Positions 19,977 through 31,540 are shown, counted from the first letter of the stretch. The stretch is DNA of 64,000 nt from Ephemerocybe angulata (GCA_013368325.1 JAACJK010000165.1:372001-436000); one strand, 5' to 3'. Notes: generated from the letters alone by a model not told the origin. Numbers and translations: made by a program.

Positions 19977-21656
19977 ATGGCTTTTCAGTCTCACATGCAC
20001 CAGGAGGGTAGCGCCCCTCGCGGAACGACACTCTCCTGGGCTATGCGAGACTTACTGGCGTCTTTGATCCGTACTTTTGATACTCGTAAGTTTTCCTATT
20101 ATCCTCAAATGGCTCGGCTGGAATATGAACCCAACCACTTCGCCCAGGCCTCCACCTGATCAACGATGCAAAGAGGGGGGAGACTGAGTACCGTTAGTCA
20201 CTCAGAGCCGCATCACCATCGCCTTGTGCTGACCCTCTACCTCAGATCCCGACACCTGCTCCGTCTGTGACGGTGTAGGGTTTGTCATGGTACCCAACAC
20301 TCCGGGTAAGAGGGCTGACGTTCTAGAGCCCGAGAGCGAGGAGTACTACAGCAACTCTTCGCCTACTCCTTCGTGTACGTACATTCTCATCGATTTCTAT
20401 CACATCTCTTCTGACATCGCGGCCACTCAACCAGCTTCGCCCGAGCCAGGTGCTTCTGCTATCGCTCAAGCTGCCCCCGCCCAGGCTCCTGCCCCCGCCC
20501 AGGCTCCTGCCCCCGCCCAGGCTCCTGCCCCCGTTCAGGCTTCCGCCCCCGTCCAGGTCGTCCCGGCCCAAGCTGTGTCCATCCCGGCTCCTGCCTCTGT
20601 CCAGGGCCCTGGCCCGGTCACCGCTCCTGGCTCTGGGACCACGACGGCGGTCACCCCCGCTTCTGCCGCAGTCCCCGCCGCCACCGCACCTCCCCAGAAT
20701 GTCCTTGCATCCGCTCCTACCGCGCTTCTTATGCAGCCTCCCGCGACGACAACCGTCGCGAGCGTGTCTCCAGCCACCGTCACCGCCGCCACCACGACTG
20801 CGGCCTCCTTGCCTGCAGTCGCGCCTCTCGTTGCGGCGGGCACCTACCCCACCTACACCCTCTCGACGGTCATCCCCGGGTTCAACTCTCTCAGCCCCAA
20901 CAGCGCCAACCCTCAGCCCTGCCCGACCCCCGCGAACGCCGTCTTTGCTGGTCCCGGTAGACTGTCCAGGGTCCGGTTCGGTTCAGGTTCGGCCTATTTT
21001 GGCCTGAACCTGAACCTGAACCTGAGGTTCGGTTCGGGGACCAGCCCGAACCTGAACTTTTTCAAAATTTCCTAATTCGGCCAGTTTTAAATTTTAGGTG
21101 AAAATTTTTATATATTCTGAATCGTAATTCAAAACGCCATTCGAACGCAAAAAGAACGAAGCCAAACGGATAGATACACGCTGAGAAATGGGGCCCGTCA
21201 GATTGCCCAATGACTCGAGCGCCCAATAAGTGCCCGTAAAAAAGTTCAGGTTCGGCCAAATTCTGGATTTTTTCCGAACCTGGACCTGAACCTCAGGTTC
21301 GGTTCAGGTTCGGTTCAGGTTCGGAAAGTTCCGAACTTGACCGCGGACAGTCTAGGTCCCGGCGGTACGTCTAATTAGCTTCTTCCGCCGCTTCTTGACT
21401 TCTAATTCTCCGCCGCTCCACAAATAGAAGAGCGCTACTATGCTATCACCAGAGGTGTCCGTGTGGGTATTTTTGGAGGGTGGTAAGTCGGTTCCCGTCG
21501 ATTCTCAACAGTCTTCTAAGCTACCCGCACAGGCAGAACACCTCGCCCTACGTTACCTCGGTCGCCGCCGCCAGCTTCAGTCGCCACCGCACTCTGGAAG
21601 CCGCATTCCAGGCGTACGAGACCGCGTACCACCGAGGCTCTGTCTTCTACGTCTAG
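19977..21656 (+). pseudogene. Viroplasmin-like (RNase H1 N-terminal) domain gene, broken by a MITE
   Basis: The ATG at 19977 opens a first exon ending at about 20086. The second exon (from about 20247) codes for CSVCDGVGFVMVPN and, after a possible short intron, a long Ala/Pro/Gln linker. The linker ends FAGPG, where a 397-bp MITE (20958-21354) is inserted with duplication of GGTCCCGG. Downstream of the MITE, splicing 21364 to 21428 and 21482 to 21533 gives ERYYAITRGVRVGIFGG, WQNTSPYVTSV and AFQAYETAYHRGSV, then a stop at 21654-21656. That is the pattern of the viroplasmin/RNase H1 N-terminal domain, which in many mushroom proteins directly follows such a low-complexity linker. With the MITE in place, reading runs to a stop at 21073-21075 and the domain is lost, unless the MITE is spliced out. 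Confidence 0.7.
20958..21354. mobile_element. 397-bp hAT-like MITE
   Basis: The element starts TAGACTGTCC and ends GGACAGTCTA. The inverted repeat extends imperfectly to about 24 bp (20 of 24 matching). Both sides carry the 8-bp direct repeat GGTCCCGG (20950-20957 and 21355-21362). Both ends are rich in GGTTCGGTTCAGG-type repeats. There is no coding capacity. An 8-bp duplication and short TIRs fit the hAT superfamily; superfamily assignment is inference. Confidence 0.85.
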
Positions 21657-22919
21657 GATAGTCGGCTGTAGCGTTTCTGTTGCTCCCAATCTCTGTGACC
21701 TGCTCGCTATGTTTGTTCCCGTGTGTCTCGCGCCCTCACCTCTGTACATCTACATCTATATACCTTTTGTGCCTCTCCGACTTGGACTCCAATATATGCC
21801 GTCACTCCCTTGATATTTCCGCGTGAGGACTAGCATTTAAGATGGGCCTGAAATTCCAACTTAGCGCTTTGTACTGCTCGGCGCTTAAGAAGGCGCCCAC
21901 TGGCGCTTCTGTGAACGCCAAAAATAGAAATTGTGATCGCCGTCGGCAATGGCCGAGCGAGGACTTAGCGAATTTTTGGTGTGTCGTCGAGGTCGATAGT
22001 CATTTGGTCGGGCATTCTCACTACCCATTCCCTTGCAATTGCGTCAAAATAAATAAGGATGCTTGCCTGGTCGTTTATGGATGCGTAGAAATAGCGGGGG
22101 AGTGCGCAAATGCTCAAAATCACCGGCTTACAAGTCCAAATTTACGTTTGGGCGGGTAAAATGGACTTGACGGTGCACACATTGTCCTGATTGTCGATAC
22201 TGCATAGTCTATAGCTGTAGAACAATTCTAGAGTACTATCATTTCGCGTACTTATGATTTAGGACGTGCACAAGGCAGGTAGACCTGAAGCATTCGCCCG
22301 ATGCCGGCTCGACCTTCACGGAGTCCCCGTGTTTGGTCCACACTGCCCAGGGCTTACTATACCCTCAAATAGCCATGACATATTGTATTATAGTGTTCTT
22401 TGAGCTACATACATCGATTTAGGATGTTTGACAAAAAAACAGTGCAACGAGACTTGTGTTTGCTATGGAGAACTGGGCCAATATCTCGCATTACGCGTGC
22501 AAAAGGTAAATTTGTTCAAGTAACATATCAATATCCATCATACTACGAATATAGCCCTCCTTTCACAAATAGTACTCTCAAATTTCTTATCGAGTACATA
22601 TACAGCTCAGGATCGCATTATCTATGTCGTCGTGCAATCTAGCAGACCACTTTCCGCGCTGCGATTGGCTGATTGGATGTCCATATCGGGAAGGTCCAGA
22701 TCTCGGATCGGGATTCCATCGCGACCGTTACGGACAGGGGCTTCTTCTTCCGCTCACTTATATAAATCCGCCCTTCTCCAATGCTCGATTTTCTAGGACC
22801 TCTTTCAACCCAGCAGAACGCCCCCCCAACGCACCCCTGCACCCGTTTACACTTGGTATGTTGCCCCTCCCGCATTGCCGCTTTCGCCTGCTCACCGCGA
22901 CCAGATCTGAGCCGCTAAC
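21657..22919. other. Non-coding stretch upstream of the 148-residue gene
   Basis: No gene is supported. It contains CGGCGCTTAAGAAGGCGCC near 21876, an AT-rich part (22160-22620), and a TATATAAA at 22759-22766 that probably serves the gene starting at 22920. A GTATG donor-like site at about 22856 could start a leader intron ending just before the ATG. Confidence 0.4.
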
Positions 22920-23418
22920 ATGCCGAATACTTTCGCCGGCATGTTGACTGCTACGATGCTTTGTGACCTGTTCGTGGGCGCTATAGAGGTGACCGAGGTG
23001 GTTCTGGGAGGCGGGAACGGGGATCTTTACGCCAACTGGTTCTACGGGAGGCTTGTCACGAACCACGGCCTCCCGCCCGTCCCCCCAGGTCGAAACCGCC
23101 TTGCGCATTGGAGGCTCTATCGCACGGTGCGTCATGCTACCTTTTCAATAGAGACTAAAAGCTTAACTACCTTTGTAGTATATAATTGACCTCCTCCGCC
23201 GCATGGCACGTCGCCGACGCCGCGGCAGGCCCGCCGTCGTCGGCCCCAACGTTTACCGCGATCATCTTCGAGAGCTGCGCTCCCAGCTGCGCGCCCACCT
23301 CTTCTTCCAGCTCGACTTCGAGCGCTACATCAACCGCCCCCTCCCTCCTTGCTATTACCCGCTCTTTCACATCATATTCGGCCCCAACGGAAGCGATCGC
23401 ATCCTCCGTCGTCTGTGA
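22920..23418 (+). CDS. Small Arg-rich protein, 148 residues, unknown
   Basis: Two exons, 22920-23126 and 23179-23418, are joined by a 52-bp GT-AG intron and keep frame. The protein starts MPNTFAGMLTATMLCDLFVG, contains GGGNGDLYANWFYGRLV and then, after the junction, a basic stretch (RRMARRRRRGRP) and LRSQLRAHLFFQLDFERYINR. I do not recognise a family. The second half of exon 2 was duplicated in tandem right after the gene. A TATATAAA box lies 154 bp upstream. It lies inside the KDZ transposon and is a candidate passenger gene. Confidence 0.5.
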
Positions 23419-23611
23419 GCGCGTGAACAACGTTTACCGCGAGCATCTTCAAAAGCTGCGCTCCCAGCTGCGCGCCCACCTCTTCTTCCAGCTCGACTTC
23501 GAGGGCTACATCAACCGACCCATCTACCCTTGTTATTCCGCTCCTTCACATCCTCTTCGGCCCCAACAGGCGCGATCGCACCCTCTGTCGTCGATGAGCG
23601 CGTGAATGTCT
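23250..23611. repeat. 181-bp tandem duplication of the 3' half of the 148-residue gene
   Basis: CGTTTACCGCGATCATCTTC at 23250 recurs as CGTTTACCGCGAGCATCTTC at 23431, and the similarity continues to GTCGTCxGTGAGCGCGTGAA in both. The second copy is out of the gene and carries small differences, so it is a decayed extra exon. Confidence 0.8.
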
Positions 23612-24401
23612 CCATCTTGCTGTATATCTCGGGCGTGGCCCAAAGGACTTGTATTCTTGCCGAATGTGTAGCTAACGCGTGTCGATACCTTGTAGCTACA
23701 CATTCGCCCCTGCTGTGACTCTTACCCTCCCTTGCTTCCCCCTCCCTCTAAAATGACATTTCTTGTTGCTGTGTTCTTTCGTACTTGCGCGAAATGGTGA
23801 CTCGGAGGTAAGCTGGGGAGTTGGACGTGTCGTCGCGCGCGGATGACGCGTCCGACGCCGCAGAAGCACATTGGGACTTTCTCTTTAGACCTGGGTCTCA
23901 ACCGCTGCGAATAAGTCCCGACTTCAATCGAGAAGCGCGGATGCATCTCACAGGACCCGATTTGTGCGCGCAAGAGCAATATATCGATTGCTACCAATAA
24001 TAAGGACGAAACAGGGAAAGCCGCGCACTGAGAAGGCATTTCGTTGGTAAGATACCAATTTGAGAAACGTTATTACCGTTCGAGAGACTGGTATAGTCGC
24101 GTCCCGAGAAAGGTGAGTCAGGCAGGCGAAGTAGCCTATTTTTGCATAAGGCTACGACTAAGCCGTATTCTGCTGTGCCAGACATACTTACTGAGCTTAA
24201 CGGTCGTAATCCTATCTCTCGTTATCGGGGTGCAGCATATAAGATGTTTCTGCCGCTTCCACCAGCTACTCCCACCACCTTGCCATTGTTGCGCAATGCC
24301 GACGGAGGTATTGACTCCCTCAGACTGATCCGCGCAAAGACTGATGCGATCTGCATAAGGTTCACGGCTTTCGACGAGATTCGCTGCAGCTAATCACCAT
24401 C
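23612..24401. other. Non-coding stretch with a perfect 14-bp hairpin
   Basis: CGAATGTGTAGCTA (23661-23674) and its exact reverse complement (23693-23706) could form a 14-bp stem with an 18-nt loop. An open frame at 24142-24393 has no recognisable similarity and lacks clear gene signals. Otherwise nothing is seen. Confidence 0.55.
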
Positions 24402-24736
24402 ATGCAGAACGCTGACGACTTCGACGAAGCAATCAACCAAAATCAGGCGATACCGTGGCTGGAGAAGTTCTTTGACTATTGGTTCCAGCGGTGGCCCATA
24501 CGTATGAGGGATGCCAAAAAGCACGACGAACTCCTCGCGGCCGATAAGCTGGTGAGTACACGATTCTCGCTACCGGCCCCGTAGGGATTGGTGACCTACT
24601 ACTAATCCAGATTATCTACAAGGCACTCACTGCCTACACGACGGAGAATCTTCAATTGAGGGAAAGGGAACGACTTTTGGAGTGGGGCCGGCAGGTTGAC
24701 ACCGTATTTCAGGCATGGCTTTTGATGAATGAGTGA
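24402..24736 (+). CDS. Small protein, 91 residues, unknown
   Basis: Exons 24402-24551 and 24611-24736 are joined by a 59-bp intron with GTGAGT donor and CCAG acceptor. The product contains IPWLEKFFDYWFQRWPIRM and then an RERERLLEW helix. The aromatic FFDYWFQRWP stretch resembles the FW..L...W..RWPE motif of large Agaricomycete hypothetical proteins, such as the one at 15888-19602. A similar role in the element is possible but unproven. It is convergent with the minus-strand gene ending 33 bp downstream. Confidence 0.5.
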
Positions 24737-24768
24737 ATTGGGATCCCTATATATAGCTTCTATAGTAC

Positions 24769-25523
24769 CTATACACGCCCTAGGCCCCAAATTCTATCGC
24801 TGAGTACTCTTAGAAACACTGGGCGGCCGTCTGTAAATGCCCGCAAGTCCTCTGCCGCAAACACAGCAAGTCGCGCTACCCACAACAAATTAAAATATGC
24901 TATGGAGTCTGTTTGAGAGAATTGAAGGACGGGAACACCTTCAACTATCCTATAGAGGGCCTTGTATAGTTTCTGTAATCGTGAATATTCCCCCCAGAGT
25001 TCCTCCTTCACCTCGGTGTCCGTTGCGTTGTGAAATCGAGCCATCCTGGCAGTAAGTTCCTCCCTGTACTGTTTCTGCAGGTGGCCGTGTATTGCTGCTG
25101 AGATCGCGCCAGATATGTTCTCGAAAGTATCCATTGTGATTGCTGTGAGTGAACTTGGATAAGGGGGCAGTCCGACGAGTCCACTAATATCCTTCTCGTC
25201 TAGTTCAACTTCGTCAAGGATGAGCACATCTTCACCCTGGACGAAGCGTTTGTAAATGTGATGCGATTCCGCCCATGATATGGGCACGATGGCGTGCCGT
25301 GTTACCGAGTCAGGGACGATCGGGGGCGGCTTCCGGCGTAGGTACTGACGGCGATTCTCTGCCTTGCGGGCTATTGCGGCGCTGAGTATCCTCGATAAGT
25401 CCTTCCGAGCATTGTGGTAGGATGTAGGGGTACTTACCCCGGTTTGAGCTTCAAAACATTTCTCTGTGCCTTTCGGGCCTCATTCTTCGCTCTTATGGTG
25501 AGGTACTTCGCACTTCGACCCAT
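24769..25523 (-). CDS. Hypothetical protein, 235 residues, divergent from the KDZ transposase
   Basis: Exons read on the minus strand are 25523-25438 and 25390-24769, with a 47-bp GT-AG intron. The start MGRSAKYLTIRAKNEARKAQ and the following ENRRQYLRRK resemble basic N-termini of small proteins found in mushroom genomes. The rest is acidic and helical (VLILDEVELDEKDISGLVGLP, then EELWGEYSRLQKLYKALYRIV). An open frame extends upstream of 25523 but has no ATG, which is why I chose this start. The function is unknown. Its position head-to-head with the transposase, 234 bp apart, suggests co-regulation. Confidence 0.5.
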
Positions 25524-25757
25524 TTTAGCGCTTGAGTCGTGCTGTAGGTGAACAATGAGATCAGGATATCCAATGCGGTAAATTGGTAGTGCCAAGCGCC
25601 CAGGGCCTCGCTTACGTGAGCTGTCGTCCTTGAGCCACGCTGGGTCATCCCATCTTGACGGTCCCAACCATGTCAAATCTGGGGTAGTCAGCTCTACATC
25701 GGCCCAACCCAATTTATCGCATTTTCATTCTTTCCTCCTGCTATTCAGAACACAGCC
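25524..25757. promoter_or_regulatory. Shared promoter region between KDZ transposase and the 235-residue gene
   Basis: The 234 bp separate two divergent ATG codons. No clear TATA box is seen; a pyrimidine-rich CTTTCCTCCTG stretch lies just upstream of the transposase start. Confidence 0.45.
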
Positions 25758-28700
25758 ATGCCCAAGGACTCTGGGAAGCATGGGAAGAAGAAGAAAATCA
25801 AGGTATCCACGTACCAGCCGACTACTTTGGATGCCCCTCTCCCCCGTCCCGACACCGGCCAGGCATCGAGCTCTCGGACGCTACAGACTACGAAACTGAA
25901 AACCTTCGCCAGCGGGGTGTTCAAAGTCGAGGTACTGGCCAGCGCACCATCCGGGGTGTGCGCTCCAAATGTCAAAGTAAATGATTCTCGGACGACGGAG
26001 GACATTCTGGCCTCGTGGATCGATGCTAGTGAAGATAACGGTTGGGATCCTGCATACGTTGACAGTTTCCTTGAGAAGGACCTTCCACCACCGACAGAGG
26101 ACCCGGAGGAGGAGGAGGAGGAGGGCACAAAAGAATCAAAGCGACCTAAGGGCCAGGGAGTACGTTCAAGTTGTCATTTTTAACTTGCGTGGACGTCGTT
26201 GAACTTTTTCACACTTAGGATACAGCAAAGCATGAATGGACAAAACATATTGACTCGTATCTACGGGCTCTAATAACTCTCGAAGGTCGTGGAAGAGATC
26301 CCCCGAGTACTTGCCCAAGGTGCAGGTCCGATCGCTCAGCCCAGTATCGGTGCATGGAGTGCGACAACTTGGGGCTTCTCTGCGGGGTGTGCATTGCAGG
26401 TTGCCATTCCCCAACCCCACTACACAGAATTCAGGTTGGTTTGATTCTTCACCTATCGAGGGGCTCCCTTCACTAACCTACGCCTCTTTAGATGTGGAAC
26501 GGGTATTTCTTCCAGAAGGTCTCCCTCAAGTCGCTTGGGCTACGCATACAGCTGGGACATGCCCCTGGAGAGAAATGCCCCAAACCAGATACCGCATGGG
26601 GAGACGACTTCGTTATCATCGACACGCAAAGTGTTCACACCCTTGGTGTGGATTACTGCTCATGCGGGGCGTCGACGAAAAGCCAGGTCGACCAGCTTCT
26701 CGAAAGAAGGCTCTACCCCGCCACGACGATCAATCCGAAGTCTGCAGCAACATTCCGTGTTCTTGAGGTGTTCGAAATTCTACAGTACGAGTCCAAAGTC
26801 TCCCCGTATGAGCTCTTCAACGCCATATCCCGCCTCACTGACAATACCGGTCTTACTGGCGTGAAGGTACGTGGTTTATGGGCCGTAATTTATTTCTACC
26901 ATATACTAACATTGGCGTAGGATCGATATCCAAGCTTCCTCCGAATGGTGCACGAATGGCGCCATCTCAAGCTGCTAAAGCGACACAGGAGAGGTCACGA
27001 CCCGGTCCGCTCGGCGGCTGAGACGAAGGAAGGCGAATGTGCACTCTTATGTCCTCCTTGTCCGCATCCCGAGATCAATATGCCTCTTGGCTGGGAGGAT
27101 GAGCCAGAAGACACAAGGTAATATCAAGTCGCTTCTCCCATACAAACATATAATTGACCATCTGATAGATATATTCATGCTCTCAACCTAGCTCTCGACG
27201 CTTGCTTCCGTCTAAAGCGCAAGGACGTCTCCTCAGAGAAGGCCGATCCCGGTCTTAGCGACGGCTACTCCTACTTTGTTAAAAATCCCAAGTTCGTCGA
27301 ATTCCTCGAAACACACAAGGACGAGGTAGAGCCGAAGAGCACTTGCTCCCGCCACGATGCTGTTAACCTCGCCGACGTTAGCCCTGGACAGGGTTACGCA
27401 GCCACTGGTGTGGCCACGGTGGAGTGTGCCAGGCACAATATGAAGCGTCCGTCAGCCGTTTGTGACTTGCAGAAGGGCGAAAGGTGTGTACCCTTTCATT
27501 TACAGCACATGTTCTCACTGAATGAATAACAGATATTGTAATATGGATTTCATTCTCCACTGGAGCCTCGTTGTGTTAGCTCTCGGCGTTCTTCACACGT
27601 TTTACATCTCCTACGACATTGCGTGTCAATGGTCGAAATATCTGATGGAGCGGCTCAAGGCCATCGATCCGACAGGCCCTCTGCTCAAGGACAAGTCTAA
27701 GGCTCGCTTCCTCGTCCCTAAATTCCATCTCCCGGCGCACATCGCATCTTGTCAAACTAAGTTCGCGTTTATGTTTACGCCGGGTGCCGGTCTTGGTGAC
27801 GGTGAGGCTCCGGAGAGGGGATGGGGCGAGGCGAATCCTCTCGCCCCCAGTACGCGGGAAATGGGGCCGGGAACGCGACGTGATACTCTAGACTACAACT
27901 TCGGGGATTACAATTGGCGTAAGATAATCGATCTAGGTGCAGTGTTATTCTTTCTCCAGCGTCGTACTCAAGCATTAACCAATACAATTTGCCAGGTTCT
28001 TCGCTGATGAAGAAGATGGATACCGCATTGTCGAAGGTCGCCGAGAATACCATTGCCCACGCGGAGCTCGAAGAGACGATCGACCCTGCAGTGCTTGATC
28101 AGTGGACAGCCGATATGGTTTCATGGGAACAAAATCCAGCGGAGAGTAAGAACCCATTCGAAATGACTGTGTCAACGCCAACGCAGGTGGCAGTTCGACG
28201 TGCCCTCGCCGATGAGGAAGCCGCAGCACTCGCCGCTGGGAAAGATGTGTCCCTCAATCCGGACATTCCTCCCAGTGTCTTAATATCTCGCGGGATTGAC
28301 CTAGAGGCTGATCAGTCAGTATATCTTCAATCTGTTTCATATTCCGATATATACTGACAAGTCACGACGTAGGCGCACCCTGAAGTCCGAGATGAAGAAA
28401 ACGTGGACTCATTCAAGAGATCGGGAACTCACTCGAATTCAACTCCGTTCCAACGCCCTCGTTCGGCGGATCGACGCTTGGTATCAAGTACTCCAGCTCT
28501 ACATTCCAGCTTCAATCCTCCTTCGCCAGAAAGCAACTGGTCCCAAGACAGTCCCCCCCTACGAGCTCGCGCTATGGTTACCCTCCCAAATCGGAATGCA
28601 GGCACCCGTCGACCAACGTCTAATCGGAATCGAGTATCAACTTCGAGAGGCCCAAGCGCAGGAAGCATTGACGACCTTGCGAAGATGTCTACAGCGCCGT

Positions 28701-29517
28701 GTAACAGTCTACGATCTCAAGAAGCGGTGGCTCCGAGGACAAGGGGCCAATACTAAGGCTCTCAACCTGCTTGGCAACATCGAAGCTCAAATTGCCGCAG
28801 CGAAAGACGAATACAGGGACGCTCGCGTGGCTCTTCTTTCACTAGGGAAGATGATGGGGAAAGTCGGGCTTGAAAGTTTCTACTTGCCCCTAGAGGATGC
28901 CGACGTTCGGGCGATGGCAGCTCCCGCTCTAGATCCGAATGAGAAAGAGCCAGTGACGTCAAAGCAGAAACAGAAGGAGAAACGGAAGACGAGGGAGACG
29001 ACGCGAACGATATCTTGGATTTGGAGGCACGCGTCTGCTGCAGAAGACAATCATACTGAGTACGAAGCTGAAAGTGAGTAACTCGCCTTCTTGAGGGATC
29101 CGGATCACCTTCAACTTGTATTTTTCCGTAGCTATTAAGGTAGAATGGGCCAAATCGAGGGCGAGGGCCGCTCGCTACCATGAAGAGATCAAGATTGTCA
29201 AAGAAGAGATGGCTCGCACAAGAAGGTTTTTCGTGTGGAAGGAGAATACCTGGTACGAGGCCTCCCATGCAAAACAGGACGCCAGGGAAGTTGAGGCAGA
29301 CTATAGCGAGGGACTTCAAGCGTACGCGAAGAGGCAAGCTTCCATATGTGTTAGCCTTCGCAGGAAGTTCGACCATATGTGGAAGGGGCTTGATGAACAA
29401 ATTGAAGTTGCGATGGCTGAGATACATGACCCCGCCCTATTCTACGCAAGGCGCGCGAAGGAGGAGAATCCGACTGATCCTGTCCCAAGCCCCTCCATTC
29501 TTATGGACACATCTTAG
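25758..29517 (+). CDS. KDZ (Kyakuja-Dileera-Zisupton) transposase with CxC2-like cysteine cluster
   Basis: Nine exons (25758-26159, 26219-26434, 26492-26866, 26921-27117, 27169-27483, 27533-27936, 27996-28314, 28373-29073, 29132-29517) join in frame to 1104 residues. After an acidic N-terminus comes a cysteine cluster (C166, C169, C179, C182, C189, C192, C196-H197) followed by HRIQMWNGYFF, the CxC2-like KDZ-associated zinc finger. The catalytic domain shows RYCNMD (D507), SYDIACQW (D530), LVPKFHLPAHI and DGEAPERGWGEANPLA (E596), all familiar KDZ blocks. The C-terminal third is rich in basic and helical coiled segments. No stop or frameshift is present, so it may be active. It should act in the nucleus, cutting and joining the element ends. 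It lies near the right arm of the 19.7-kb element. Confidence 0.85.
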
Positions 29518-30319
29518 TGTATTTCGTTTTCTGTTGTATGGTAGTCGTATAATTACAAGAAGACCTTATTGGGAAGTTATGGGAACCTCGGGGTGCTCAA
29601 GTTTCGGAACCTCGGCGTCGTGGTGTATTGCGGGGTACAATGGACCTCTCTGCGCGTAGGGTGTATGGATTGTGCATCCAGCCTGTGGGGTGCCGAATAG
29701 AATCTCATTACCCGTTGACGTGTGGTGCATCAGAGTCAACGGTGTGTGTAAGTCTCTGTGTGTCATGGAGGGTGGAAATAGAATGGAGCGTACTACACTA
29801 TAGGTTGGCGCGTGAGGTGCATTATACTCAACGACCGTCGATATACAGGGGAAGCAGAATATCCCCGAGCTATCCTGCACAGAGGTCTCATTTCTCTCTC
29901 AAGCGGACCAATTTTAATAGTCGATGCACCGGGCGCTTATTAATAGCCGCCGACTCGTTCACTAGCTCAGGTGCATCATCCTCAACAATAATTGAGATGT
30001 ACCTTAGCGGAAGGGACTGCTCGTAAGTACCACTGCGGGTATGAACCCCAAGAGTCTCTATATTAGATGCAGGGACTAAGGTGCAGGCTTTCCTGCCCAA
30101 ATCATACGTATTACGAACCCCAGTCGCGCCCTGCTGGCAAGTAAGCTATCCGCACCCGATTTTCAATCCGTTTGGCGACATATCTAGCCTTTGTGTCGCG
30201 CACAAACCAAGAGCCATATAATCTGACAGGCAGACGGGACGGCATTGGAGGGGCATGAAATGGTATGGCCAGTGACTCTTGCGCCAAGCACCAAACTTGA
30301 ACCCACGCTCGAGGAGATC

Positions 30320-31040
30320 AGGAAGCCGTGGTCATTGGTGATTACGGTCGTTCAGCGGGTTCCGAGTACAAAGTGCTGATTGGCCGACGTACCCGGTGTT
30401 CTACAGCTTGAGGTGCATCCAGGTGAATGAGTGTTGACTGGGGAGCGAATAAGCGCCAGGCATTTCAGGAGAACAGGACGCCATGGTGCATTGGACATTA
30501 CGGTCATTCAGCGGGTTCCGAGTACAAAGCGCTGGTTGGCCGACGTACCCGGTGTTCTACAGCTTGAGGTGCATCCAGGTGAGTGAGCGTTGACTGGGTA
30601 GCGAATAAGCGCCAGGCACTCCAGGAGAACGGGAAGCCGTGGTGCATTGGTGATTACGGTCATTCAGCGGGTTCCGAGTACAAAGCGCTGATTGGCCGAC
30701 GTACCCGGTGTTCTACAGCTTGAGGTGCATCCAGGTGAATGAGTGTTGACTGGGTAGCGAATAAGCGCCAGGCACTCCAGGAGAATAGGGAGCCGTGGTG
30801 CATTGGTGATTACGGTCGTTCAGCGGGTTCCGAGTACAAAGCGCTGGTTGGCCGACGTACCCGGTGTTCTACAGCTTGAGGTGCATCCAGGTGAGTGAGC
30901 GTTGACTGGGTAGCGAATAAGCGCCAGGCACTCCAGGTACAAAGCGCTGGTTGGCCGACGTACCCGGTGTTCTACAGCTTGAGGTGCATCCAGGTGAGTG
31001 AGCGTTGACTGGGTAGCGAATAAGGGCCAGGCGTTGGCAC
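30320..31040. repeat. 156-bp tandem repeat array
   Basis: CAGCGGGTTCCGAGTACAAAG starts at 30353, 30509, 30665 and 30821, an exact 156-bp period. A fifth copy is shortened by about 50 bp (GTACAAAGCGCTGG recurs near 30938). Each unit has GAGGTGCATCCAGG and AATAAGCGCCAGG. Copies differ by a few substitutions. The array lies wholly inside the right arm. Confidence 0.9.
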
Positions 31041-31149
31041 CCGATACCCCCGGCGAAGTGGGGACTACAATCAATGTTAAAGGATTGCGGTAGAGCTGGC
31101 AACTGTAGGCGAAGGGCGCAGAGCAGCAAAAAAGGGAAGGAATAAAATT

Positions 31150-31222
31150 CACCGGGATTCGAACCCTCGATCGATTAGAAGAGTGCGGTCTGCACCGAAG
31201 CCACTGAGCCATACCGGCCGTC
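31150..31222 (-). other. tRNA-like segment with pol III A and B boxes, right arm
   Basis: On the minus strand TGGCTCAGTGG (31211-31201) fits an A box and GGGTTCGAATCCC (31166-31154) is a perfect B box, with CTTCTAA between them. The stems are not those of a proper tRNA. It mirrors the segment at 14171-14240, including the TTTTATTCCTT tail. Confidence 0.55.
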
Positions 31223-31300
31223 AAGGTCAGCCAACCACTGTTAATGTGGACACGACCTGGCGCGATTATCCGTTTTCCCTCACCGTCTTGGGCGTTTAGC

Positions 31301-31540
31301 TCAAGCATGACTGCAGCCTCCGGAGGTCAGCCCAAGGGGTGAACCCAAGGGGAGGTACGATCGGGGCCGCGGCAATTTCTGTCGCAGGAAACGGTGTATC
31401 GCAGGTGCATCATTGGCGCAGAATGAGCATGTCGGGTGCATCGAAGGTACATCCACACAAGGGGAGACAAGGTGGGTCAAATTCGACACGGTGCATTGAT
31501 GGTGTAAATGACTAACTATCGAAATACGGATCGGGTGCAT
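31301..31540 (-). other. Short open frame in right arm, mirrored in left arm
   Basis: A 79-codon minus-strand frame contains AIHRFL, then RPRSYLPLGSPLGLTS and GCSHA, and is collinear with the plus-strand frame at 13619-13891. I regard it as a marker of the inverted arms; coding status is doubtful. Confidence 0.45.

Noticed and set aside
21440..21661. Independent small gene starting at 21440
   Set aside because: The spliced reading in another frame gives a clear viroplasmin-like domain that continues the gene from 19977.
31150..31222. Functional tRNA on the minus strand
   Set aside because: Same reason as the left-arm copy; it is best seen as a tRNA-derived repeat.
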